From Gemmatimonadota bacterium (lineage in GTDB: Bacteria > Gemmatimonadota > Gemmatimonadetes > Gemmatimonadales > GWC2-71-9), in contig QHUE01000219.1 in the NCBI GenBank assembly GCA_003221825.1, forward strand, positions 1-7,572: a DNA stretch of 7,572 nt. The letters are read 5' to 3'. The notes under the pieces are model-generated. The model was not told the DNA's origin. It did no database searches and worked only from the letters and a program-made list of their open reading frames with translations. This document shows positions 1 through 6,900 of this stretch, piece by piece (positions within the stretch are counted from its first letter, which is position 1; every line of letters begins with the position of its first letter). Made by a program: the position numbers and the translations under genes.

Positions 1-38
1 GCCTCAGCGGGGCGCCCCTCGCTACCTGGCCGCAGTAA
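1..38 (+). CDS. 3' end of a lipoprotein-like gene, paralogue of the gene at 3273-3965 (partial)
   Basis: Reading + strand codons from position 3 gives LSGAPLATWPQ and then TAA at 36-38. The 230-residue lipoprotein at 3273-3965 ends NSGAPTAVWPQ and TGA, so 8 of the last 10 residues agree (SGAP-A-WPQ) in the same register against the stop. Both genes are also followed directly by a convergent BTAD regulator. I infer that this is the tail of the equivalent lipoprotein in the preceding cassette copy. Only 11 codons are visible, so the rest of the protein and its start lie outside the window. The stop codons differ (TAA against TGA) and several codons differ, so this is a diverged copy rather than a recent exact duplicate. 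A chance match is possible but unlikely given the aligned stop and the matching gene order. Confidence 0.6.
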   Translation, partial: LSGAPLATWPQ

Positions 39-62
39 CGACTCAGGGTACCGAAGTCCGCG

Positions 63-82
63 GGGCGGTCGAGCGACCGCCC
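63..82. terminator. Perfect inverted repeat between convergent genes, possible bidirectional terminator
   Basis: GGGCGGTCG (63-71) and CGACCGCCC (74-82) are exact reverse complements, which gives a GC-rich hairpin of 8 bp with a GAGC tetraloop. It lies 24 bp after the stop of the left-edge gene and 21 bp after the stop of the minus-strand regulator that ends at 104, which is where a shared terminator would sit. On the + strand it is followed only by TGCCTTTC and on the minus strand there is no T run, so it is not a textbook intrinsic terminator. It may instead protect a 3' end or assist Rho-dependent ending. The rest of 39-103 shows nothing else I can support. Confidence 0.4.
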
Positions 83-103
83 TGCCTTTCGAAGCAGCCT
101 CCC

Positions 104-2689
104 TCAGTTGCGCGCCGCAGCCAGTCGCTGGAACCGCGGGCTCCCCCGCAACGGATCCCAGAACGGATCTGCCCGGAGCCAGCCCGCCGAGAGAGGACCG
201 GGTCTGGAGAGCACGATCTCCAGCTGCTCGATTGCCTTATCCCGCTCGCCTAGCAGCACGTAAATGCGTGCGAGATTCGCTCGCAGGTACGCGTTCCACT
301 CGGCGTCCTTGGAGACGGGAACGAGAGCGACGGCCCGCTCACCTTCGCGAATCGCCTCGGCCGAGCGGCCAAGGCCAGCCAGGGCGAGGCCGAGCAGGGC
401 GGCGTAGTAGTCATCGTTGGGCTCCCGACGGACGCTGACTTCCACGATGCTGCGCGCCGAGTCGAACTGCGCGCACGCTTGTGGCCCGTGACCGTTCGCG
501 CGCTGGACCATCGCCTTTGTCAGGGCTAACACGGCGCTATCCCCGTCCAGCGCGGCTGGGGTGAGCGCGAGCAGGCTCACCCGTCGTCTAGCATCGAACA
601 GCGTCGCCACGTCGCTCAGCTGCAGAATAGGCAGCCCTTGACCGGTCGGATCGAACTTCTGCGAGAGATCTGGCAGCAGACGCTGCGTGCCCGACAGATC
701 GCCAGTCTCACTTGCATAAGCCATGGCTTTGCCGAGCTGCGCGTCAAACGACTCCGGCTTGAGTGCGAGAGCCCGGTCGTAGTAGTAGGTGGCGGTTGCG
801 AACTGGCGCCGGTCCATGAAGCTGGCCGCCGTCATGAGCATGATCATGACATTTCGAGGATCGAGCGCCACGGCTTCGCGCCGATATGCCAACGCCTCGT
901 TCCAGCGTCCCTTCGCCTCGTAGATTGCAGCGATCAAGGCCGGAAACCACGGATCGCTGGGGCGCATGCGTCTCGCTCGAGTGTATTCCTGCAGCGCTTT
1001 GTCTTTGTCCCCCAGAACGTTGAGGTAGAACATCCCCAACGCGGCGTGGGATTCCGGCAGGTTGGGATCTAGGCGCAGCGCCCGATCCAATGCAGCCTTG
1101 GCACGAGTCACCAGGTCCGGCGCCCGGTCCATGTGGTTTGTGTACATCCACACGTAACCCACGGACAGCCAGTCATAGGCGAGGGCGAAATTCGAGTCCA
1201 GGGCGACCGCCTGCTCGTACAGGCGGACCGACTTGCGCCCGTTGGCCGGATCGAACTCACGATCCCCCAGCACGCGCCCGCGCAGATACGCGTCATAGGC
1301 CTGGAGATTTGCCGTCGGCCTGGCCTCCAACAAACGGCGCTCGGCGTCTATTAGGGCGAGGTCGAGCGCACCCGCCACCCGGGTGGCGAGGTTCGTCTGC
1401 ACCGCGAACACGCCGGTCAGCGTCGTGTCGTACTGGTCGCCCCAGAGCTGGGCGCCGTCCGAGACCCGCATCAACGTTGTGCTCACGCGGACGCGGCTCG
1501 CGCTGCCGGGTTTCTCCCAGCGAACCGAGCCGTCCAGGATGTACTGGACGCCCAACTCGCGGCCGATTTCCTGTCGGCTCTTGTTCGTCCCCTTGTATTG
1601 GCTGGCGCTCTGCCAGGCGATGACGCCGAGCCTCCGGACGCTGCCGAGCCGGGTGGCGATCGCCTCGGTGAGGCCATCGGCGAAGTACTCGTCGGCACCT
1701 GCTCCGCGATTCTCGAAGGGGAGCACGGCGAGCATTTTCCGGTCCGCGATGGGTACCGGCTCCACCCCGCTCACTGTTGGCTGCCGCCTCGAAACGCCGT
1801 ATCCCACGGCGCCGACCACGAGTACGATCGCGATGACGGCGGCGGCGGTGCTCAGCGTGGTCGCTTGGCGCAGCTCCCGCCGCAGCGCAGCCGGCAGCGC
1901 CGCCAACAGGAAATCAGTCGTGGATTGGCGCCGCCTGTGCTTCTGCTCGGCGACGCCTGGCGAAGACTCGCCCCGCTCCGCTTCCTCACACAGCTGCTGA
2001 ACCAGGGCCAGCACGGCGGCATCTGGCGCAGTCCCCATCTCTTGCTGCAGGAATGCTTCGTGCGCTCGCGCGTGCTGGATAGCGGCGGCGGACTCCCCCG
2101 CGGCCACGAGCGCCTTCATCAAGCCGAGCGCGGCGCGTGAACTCAGTGGATCGAGTGCCGCGAGTCGGCGCCACCAGTCGGCTGCGGCACGCTGGTCGCC
2201 CTGCAGGGCCGCCTCTTTCGCCAGTGTTACGAGCGCGTCGCTGAACTGCTTCGCAAGTTGTGCGCGCTCGGCGTCCACCCAACGCTCGAACTCCGTCGCC
2301 CCACTGACGAAGAACCCGTCGAGGAACGGTCCCGCATACGCCCGGACCGCCGCTTCGGCCTCGCCGCGCTGCAGCGCGTCCTTGAAGACCTGCACGTCGC
2401 TCGCGAGCACATCCTTATTCAGGCGCAGTTCGCTCGCGCCGACGAGCAACCTGCGCTCGCGCAGGTCTCGTCGCAGGGCGTAGCACGCCTGGTTGAGGAG
2501 ATTGCGGCCGTGCTCCGTGTCGGTCTCGGGCCAGAGGTAGGCGATCAGCTTGTCGCGACTGAGCCCGTCCTTGCCGGCGGCGGCGAGGAGGGCGAGCAGG
2601 GCGAGGGTCTTACGTTGGGTGGCCGCGCCCGTGATTGGGGCGCCGTCATCCTTGATAGACAGCCCGCCGAACGTCCTGAGTTCGAGCAT
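104..2689 (-). CDS. Membrane-anchored SARP/BTAD transcriptional regulator with TolB-like and TPR domains
   Basis: An 861-residue protein, TGA at 104-106. Residues 1-95 form an OmpR/SARP-type winged helix (MLELRTFGGLS start, then QRKTLALLALL and LSRDKLIAYLWPE). Residues 98-235 are a BTAD helical domain (SDVQVFKDAL, FLDGFF, LDPLSSRAALGLMKAL). A single membrane helix follows at about 280-300, preceded by a basic stretch (KHRRRQ, LRRELRQ) that predicts a cytoplasmic N-terminus. Residues 318-445 are a TolB-like domain of the type found in adenylate-cyclase and CadC-like regulators (LAVLPFENRGA, YFADGLTEAIATRL, ILDGSVRWE, QLWGDQYD). TPR repeats run from about 465 to 840 and the family end motif DPFWDPLRGSPRF follows. 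The sensory half should face the periplasm, so this looks like a one-component membrane regulator. Start choice: from the ATG at 2689 the first ten codons differ from the paralogue at 7340 only synonymously, whereas changes upstream are mostly replacements. Alternative starts are ATG 2719 and GTG 2755. It is divergent from the lipoprotein operon at 2823, its probable target. Confidence 0.9.
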   Translation of the reverse strand: MLELRTFGGLSIKDDGAPITGAATQRKTLALLALLAAAGKDGLSRDKLIAYLWPETDTEHGRNLLNQACYALRRDLRERRLLVGASELRLNKDVLASDVQVFKDALQRGEAEAAVRAYAGPFLDGFFVSGATEFERWVDAERAQLAKQFSDALVTLAKEAALQGDQRAAADWWRRLAALDPLSSRAALGLMKALVAAGESAAAIQHARAHEAFLQQEMGTAPDAAVLALVQQLCEEAERGESSPGVAEQKHRRRQSTTDFLLAALPAALRRELRQATTLSTAAAVIAIVLVVGAVGYGVSRRQPTVSGVEPVPIADRKMLAVLPFENRGAGADEYFADGLTEAIATRLGSVRRLGVIAWQSASQYKGTNKSRQEIGRELGVQYILDGSVRWEKPGSASRVRVSTTLMRVSDGAQLWGDQYDTTLTGVFAVQTNLATRVAGALDLALIDAERRLLEARPTANLQAYDAYLRGRVLGDREFDPANGRKSVRLYEQAVALDSNFALAYDWLSVGYVWMYTNHMDRAPDLVTRAKAALDRALRLDPNLPESHAALGMFYLNVLGDKDKALQEYTRARRMRPSDPWFPALIAAIYEAKGRWNEALAYRREAVALDPRNVMIMLMTAASFMDRRQFATATYYYDRALALKPESFDAQLGKAMAYASETGDLSGTQRLLPDLSQKFDPTGQGLPILQLSDVATLFDARRRVSLLALTPAALDGDSAVLALTKAMVQRANGHGPQACAQFDSARSIVEVSVRREPNDDYYAALLGLALAGLGRSAEAIREGERAVALVPVSKDAEWNAYLRANLARIYVLLGERDKAIEQLEIVLSRPGPLSAGWLRADPFWDPLRGSPRFQRLAAARN

Positions 2690-2719
2690 CGGCCCGCCGC
2701 ACGTCCTGAGGTCCGGCAT
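2660..2719 (-). repeat. Tandem duplication of the first ten codons of the regulator
   Basis: On the minus strand 2719-2690 encodes MPDLRTCGGP and 2689-2660 encodes MLELRTFGGL. The two 30-base units agree at 25 positions. All four codon changes (P/L, D/E, C/F, P/L) replace the amino acid, so the outer copy looks unconstrained, while the inner copy matches the paralogous regulator at 7340 exactly in protein. The duplication moves the conserved upstream heptads to 41 bp from the start, against 11 bp in the paralogue, a difference of exactly 30. Confidence 0.8.
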
Positions 2720-2729
2720 CGGCCCCATT

Positions 2730-2758
2730 TGATCCGTTTTTGGTCGGGCCCACACCGC
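2730..2758 (+). promoter_or_regulatory. Candidate SARP operator: three heptads at 11-bp pitch
   Basis: TGATCCG (2730-2736), TGGTCGG (2741-2747) and ACACCGC (2752-2758) begin exactly 11 bp apart. The aligned control region at 7351-7379 has TGACCCG, TGACCGG and TCACCGC at the same pitch. SARP proteins such as ActII-ORF4 and DnrI bind direct heptads one helical turn apart, with the last repeat about 8 bp before the -10 hexamer. Here the last heptad is 7 bp from a TAACTT element. I infer that the neighbouring BTAD regulator binds here and activates the + strand operon. The third heptad is the least like the other two. No binding data can be seen from the sequence. Confidence 0.55.
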
Positions 2759-2765
2759 GCCGGTC

Positions 2766-2773
2766 TAACTTAG
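2766..2773 (+). promoter_or_regulatory. Candidate -10 element of the lipoprotein operon (TAACTTAG)
   Basis: TAACTTAG lies 50 bp before the start codon of the lipoprotein at 2823 and has the counterpart TACGTTAG at 7387-7394, both 7 bp after the last heptad. With one more upstream base it forms the palindrome CTAACTTAG, so it could serve as a -10 hexamer on either strand. There is no convincing -35 hexamer at 17 bp, as expected for an activator-dependent promoter. An alternative reading is a Bacteroidota-like pair, TTTG with TAnnTT, but the 23-bp spacing after TTTTTG (2737-2742) is longer than usual. The CCCTCGTTCAT that follows is conserved in the second control region and probably covers the transcript start. 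Confidence 0.4.
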
Positions 2774-2807
2774 CCCTCGTTCATCGAGGTGGCGAATCTC
2801 GACTCAG

Positions 2808-2817
2808 AAGGAGGAGG
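2808..2817 (+). promoter_or_regulatory. Strong ribosome binding site of the first lipoprotein
   Basis: AAGGAGGAGG ends 5 bases before the ATG at 2823. It is a near-perfect anti-Shine-Dalgarno match and fixes that start. The divergent regulator genes have nothing comparable before their starts, which suggests much stronger translation of the lipoproteins than of the regulators. Confidence 0.75.
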
Positions 2818-2822
2818 TAACC

Positions 2823-3260
2823 ATGTACCGGCTTCGAATGGGATTGTGTCTGCTCCTTGGAGCGGGCTCACTGGCTGGCTGCAGCGACCGCAACGCTCTT
2901 ACAGCGCCGCCCGGTCGCCCTCTCGCGAGCACAGTGGCTCTCGCGGACCGGCCCTATACTTGGACTTTCAAGTGTAACGGCCACTCGGGCATCATGGCGC
3001 AATGGTATTGGACTGAGAATGGCCTGGCGATCGCAAGCGGCAGTGCCAACTGCTACGCCGATGAGACGCTCAGCGGCACCGGGGTGCGCCCAGCCAACGC
3101 GAATGGCTTCGCTGCCAACGTGGGGGACAATTCCAAGAGCTGGACATTCGATCCCGCTGGCTCCTTCAATGCGAGTCTGTCGGGCTCTTCCGGTGGAAGT
3201 ACCCGCCACTGCTTTGTTTGCACCCCTAAGGAAAACGGCCAGCTGAGCGTGGACAGCTAA
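2823..3260 (+). CDS. Small cysteine-containing lipoprotein of unknown function
   Basis: A 145-residue protein with a Sec/SPII signal: basic start (MYRLR), hydrophobic core and lipobox LAGC with the lipidated Cys at 20. Asp at +3 after that Cys does not match the classical inner-membrane retention position (+2 Asp), so outer-membrane or surface localisation is plausible. Residues 21-43 are a low-complexity tether (SDRNALTAPP). The mature domain, about 44-145, is rich in Ser, Gly, Asn and aromatic residues and looks like beta strands (YTWTFKC, WYWTENG, SWTFDPAGSFNASL). It has four Cys at 51, 77, 130 and 133, enough for two disulfides in the periplasm or outside. I do not recognise a named family. 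It is the first gene of a two-gene operon, 12 bp before the next lipoprotein, and divergent from the BTAD regulator ending at 104. The fragment at 7437 resembles its N-terminus (RxAxTAP, then AST-AL). Confidence 0.8.
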   Translation: MYRLRMGLCLLLGAGSLAGCSDRNALTAPPGRPLASTVALADRPYTWTFKCNGHSGIMAQWYWTENGLAIASGSANCYADETLSGTGVRPANANGFAANVGDNSKSWTFDPAGSFNASLSGSSGGSTRHCFVCTPKENGQLSVDS

Positions 3261-3263
3261 CAC

Positions 3264-3268
3264 GGAGG
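3264..3268 (+). promoter_or_regulatory. Ribosome binding site of the second lipoprotein
   Basis: GGAGG ends 4 bases before the ATG at 3273 and lies inside the 12-bp gap after the preceding stop. This fixes the start and supports co-transcription with the gene before it. Confidence 0.65.
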
Positions 3269-3272
3269 AACG

Positions 3273-3965
3273 ATGAAAAGAATTCGGACATTCCTGAGCG
3301 TTGTCGTCGTAGCCACGCTCGGCGCAGGCTGCAGCGAGAGGAACGACCAAACGGGACCGCTCTCGGCTGAGTTCATCGCGGGGCAGACGAGTGTGGTCGC
3401 CGATGCCGTCGGAGATGCGGACAAGACTGCGCAAGCCTATCTGGACATCGTCAGGGCTGAGATCACCAAGCAGGGGACGAACTTCGTCTTTGTGATGACG
3501 CTCGCGGCCCCAGTGCCTGAAAGCCCCGAGCTGCCATCGTGGGCCGATGTTATGGTCTGGCAGCCGATTCTCGACACGGACCCGACGGCGTCCCCAGTAG
3601 GTTATCCCTTCACAAAGAACACCGCGAACCCCTTCGAGTTTTTTATCCAGCACCGGGTGTACCGCTCCGGGTTCGTCGACCCACTCGACCCTACCGGCGC
3701 CGCGGACGTGCTCGTTGACCGCAGGCCGTTGCTGACAGGCGGACAGGCCACCGTCACACCGATAAAGGTGAGTGTCGACGGCGCGCAGATTACGTTTGTG
3801 GTCGACGCGGCATTGCTCGGGGACCCATCGACGTTCAACTGGGTCGGCGTGACCGCTGCGGCGAAAGCTGGCGATGATGTGAAGAACGCGTACAACAAAC
3901 ACTTCCCCTTCGACTTTGCACCAGACGTGAACTCGGGCGCGCCAACCGCCGTTTGGCCGCAGTGA
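3273..3965 (+). CDS. Lipoprotein with a predicted beta-sandwich domain, unknown function
   Basis: A 230-residue protein with an SPII signal: MKRIRTF, a Val-rich core and lipobox GAGC with lipidated Cys 20, then the tether SERNDQTGPLS. The mature part, about 41-230, alternates hydrophobic strands and loops: VVADAVGDAD, DIVRAEITKQG, FVFVMTLAAP, then an acidic loop ILDTDPTASPVG (99-110), VRVSVDG-like and TFVVDAALLG strands, and the end SGAPTAVWPQ. The order GD..., D-I-x-x-x-x-v, strand, LDTD...G recalls CBM9/DOMON-type beta sandwiches in which DxD binds calcium or lies near a ligand site. This is a weak resemblance by eye, not a family call. It is the second gene of the operon and its stop is 18 bp from the stop of the convergent regulator ending at 3984. 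The tail of a paralogue is seen at 1-38. An outer-envelope or surface location is inferred. Confidence 0.85.
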   Translation: MKRIRTFLSVVVVATLGAGCSERNDQTGPLSAEFIAGQTSVVADAVGDADKTAQAYLDIVRAEITKQGTNFVFVMTLAAPVPESPELPSWADVMVWQPILDTDPTASPVGYPFTKNTANPFEFFIQHRVYRSGFVDPLDPTGAADVLVDRRPLLTGGQATVTPIKVSVDGAQITFVVDAALLGDPSTFNWVGVTAAAKAGDDVKNAYNKHFPFDFAPDVNSGAPTAVWPQ

Positions 3966-3983
3966 CGAAGCGCGGCAGAGAAA

Positions 3984-6900
3984 TCAGCGAGGCGGTGCGA
4001 CGCGCGCCGCCTCCCTGCCGGGAGGCAGCTCATCGAGCAACGCTTTGCCGTCGCGCAGATCCGGCGTGTCGAACCCCTCGCTGAACCAGCTGTAAACGGG
4101 CGCGAGCACCTCACGAGCCTCGTCCCTCTTGCCGTCGCGCTGCCACAGCCGCGCGAGGCTTGTCGCTGCGCGCAGCTCGAGCGACTTCGCCTCCTGGCGT
4201 CGGGCGATCGTCAGCGCTTCTTGGAACGCCGCCTCGGCAGCTGGCGCATCGGGTCTTGATAGGAAGAGCTGACCCTTGAGGCGATGCAGCTCGGCCTCAT
4301 AAAACGGCTGGAACGTGTCGCGCACGATGCCCAGGCCCTCGTCCACGGTCGCCAGCCCCTTCTCGACTTCTCCGCGTTTGGCGAACAGTTCCGCGAGCAA
4401 CGCAAGCCAATAAGGCATGATGATCATCTGTCGGATGGCGCGGTGGGCGACGAGGCTCTCCTGCATCAGCGCAATGCCTTCGTCGACGGCCCCCAGCTCC
4501 GCGATCGCCCAGCCACGCAGCAGCGTGCCCCACCGCGCATGCGCTTCGAGGCCATGCTCGCCGGCGTGGGCGATGGTCTGGTCGGAGAGCTCCAGGCAGC
4601 GTTCCGGTTCGCGCCGGTGTTGATGCAACAACGCGCCGAAGATAAGCGGCCACTTCAATTCGGTGGGGTCGGTTGTGGCCCTGGCCAGCGCGAACGACTC
4701 GCGGAGGCTGCTCAGCGCGCGATCGGGATACCCCAGCAGCCACAACACCCGCAGCCACTCGCCGTGGGCATAGACCGGGAGGTACTGCTTGTACAACGCC
4801 ACGTAGGCGGCCTGCTGCTGCGGATCGTGCGCCGCCATTGCGCGCTCGAAGTGCGCCGACGCACGCGCCAGCTCGGCGGTGTGGTGGAGGCTCGAGCCCA
4901 TCGCCGTATGGGCACCACAGACGAGCAGCGGATCCCGAACGCCCTCGCTCATCCGGACGAGATCCTGAGCCACCTCCCGCGCCGCACGCATCTCCGCACT
5001 GACGAGGTAGTACGCCCAGACGCCGAACACTGCGGCGAAAATCTGGACCGAGTCGCCCAGCAGCTGGCAGATCTCCCGCGCGCGAGTCATCGCGGCGCCG
5101 GACTCCGGAAGCGTGTAGCCTCTGGAGAACATCAGTGAGTACCCGAGTCGGAGCTGGAGTCCGAGCTCCCGTCCCGCGCGCTCCGGTGTCTCCGGCAGAC
5201 TCTGCAGCAATCCGAGACCGCGTTGGGCGAGCGTAACCGCTTCACCGTGCGCGAACACTTGGGCGGCACGCTCAGCGGCGATCGCGAAATATTCGACGGC
5301 GCGGGGGACGTCTCTGGCCGCCTCCAGCAAGAGCGCGAGCTCCGCCGCCACCTCCGCACTGCGGTCGCCATAATGCGCGAGCAACGCTTCGGCGACATTA
5401 CGGCTGAGCGTTGCCCGCCGAGTCGGCGCGAGCCGAGCGTACAAGGCATTCTGGTAGAGCACGTGGACGAACCGGTAGCGCACCGTGGGTGTACCGTCGG
5501 GAAATGCGCGTTCGCGCAGGGGCCGCACGAGACCGTGGATGCGATCCAACGCGTCAAGTCGCGCTTCGATCTTGTCCGCAGCGCCGCTCAAGACCTGCGT
5601 CACGATCGTCGAGTCGAACTCGTAGCCCTGGACGCCCGCCGCAGTCAGGAGGTGCCGATCGTCCTCGTTCAGCTGTTCAATCTTGCGTTCGATCATGCTG
5701 CGAGCCGACTCGGGCAAGTCGCGTTCCAGGTCGGGCAGCGAGCCTGCCAACTTCCACCCGCCGTTGTCCGGCACGATGACCTGCTTCGCCCGCAGATAGC
5801 GCACCAGGTCCACCATGAACAGCGGACTGCCTTCGGTTTTCGCGTGCATGCATCGCGCGAACGTGGCCGGGAAGTGGTGATGGGGGAACTCGAGGTCGAG
5901 GAATTCCGCGACGTCCTCGGGTGTCAGCAACTCGAGCGTCAGCTCCTGACACACTCCCTCGCCTTGGAGGTGGAGCTTCAACGCCCCAAACGGATGCTTC
6001 GTGATCTGCAGCTCCGAAGGCCGGTACGTCGCGATGATCAGCATTTGTGCCGTGTTCATTTGATTCGCGACGTAGCTCAAAATGTCGACGGTTGATGCGT
6101 CCACCCAGTGGACGTCGTCCAGGAACACAACGAGCGGCCGCAGGCGGCAGACTTCCCTGAAAAACGCGTTGATCTCCCGCTTGAGACGCTCTTGCGAGGC
6201 CGCCTGCACGTGAGGCGCTTTTCCCTGGGCGACGGTTTGGAGCGCAGGCGCCACCTGGGCGTACCAATTCGGGGCGTGCTGTTGCATGAGATGTGCGATG
6301 GCGCCTCGAGTGTCTGCCCGCAACAAACTCTCGAGCGCATCGAGCAGCGGCAGATAGGCGCCACTGCCCGCGAGACGTTCGGAGCAGCGACCGCGAGTCA
6401 CGTGCGAAATCCGTCCACTCGCGACGACCTCACCCAACAGATCTTCGATCAGGGTCGTCTTGCCGCTGCCCGGCTCGCCGGCAATGCACATCAACAGACC
6501 GCGCCCGGCGACGGCGGCGCGGAAACCCTCGCGCAGCATCGCCCGCTGCTTCTCGTAGCCGACGGTGCGCCGGCGACCGCCCGACGTGACGGCCAGACGC
6601 AGGTCATCGCTGCTCACGCCCTCCGCTGCCGCCGGCTCGTGTTGCAACCGATTCAGCACAGCTGCGACGGCGGGTTCCGGTGGCGCGCCGAGCTCCTCAC
6701 GAACCAGCGCCTCGTAGGCTTTGCCGTGGCGCAGCGCTTCGGGGATTTCGCCGCGCTCGGCCAGTGCCGTCATCAATCCGAGTGCCGCCCGAGAGCTCAA
6801 CGGCTCGAGCGCCGCGAGCCTGCGCCACCACCGCTGCGCTGTCTGGTGATCCCCTGCAGCCGCGGAGCGTGTGGCCAGCTTCGCGAACACGTCGCACACC

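Noticed and set aside
1383..2000. Plus-strand open frame with a hydrophobic stretch opposite the TolB/BTAD regulator
   Set aside because: The hydrophobic part is the complement of the regulator's own membrane helix region; no start signals and no family resemblance.
2737..2773. Bacteroidota-type promoter (TTTG and TAnnTTTG)
   Set aside because: The TTTTTG and TAnnTTAG elements are conserved in both control regions, but the 23-bp gap is too long for the usual spacing and the heptad/SARP explanation covers the same bases better. Kept only as an alternative.
2868..3902. 344-codon minus-strand open frame spanning both lipoprotein genes
   Set aside because: It covers two lipoprotein genes that have signal peptides and ribosome binding sites, crosses their junction, and has no sensible domain content. 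It is a shadow of GC-rich codon use.
4284..5138. Long open frame on the + strand opposite the AAA-BTAD regulator, with others such as 5223-6095 and 6108-7013
   Set aside because: They lie wholly inside a strongly supported gene on the other strand, have no ribosome binding site, no recognisable domain and Arg/His/Gln-rich composition typical of antisense frames in GC-rich genes.
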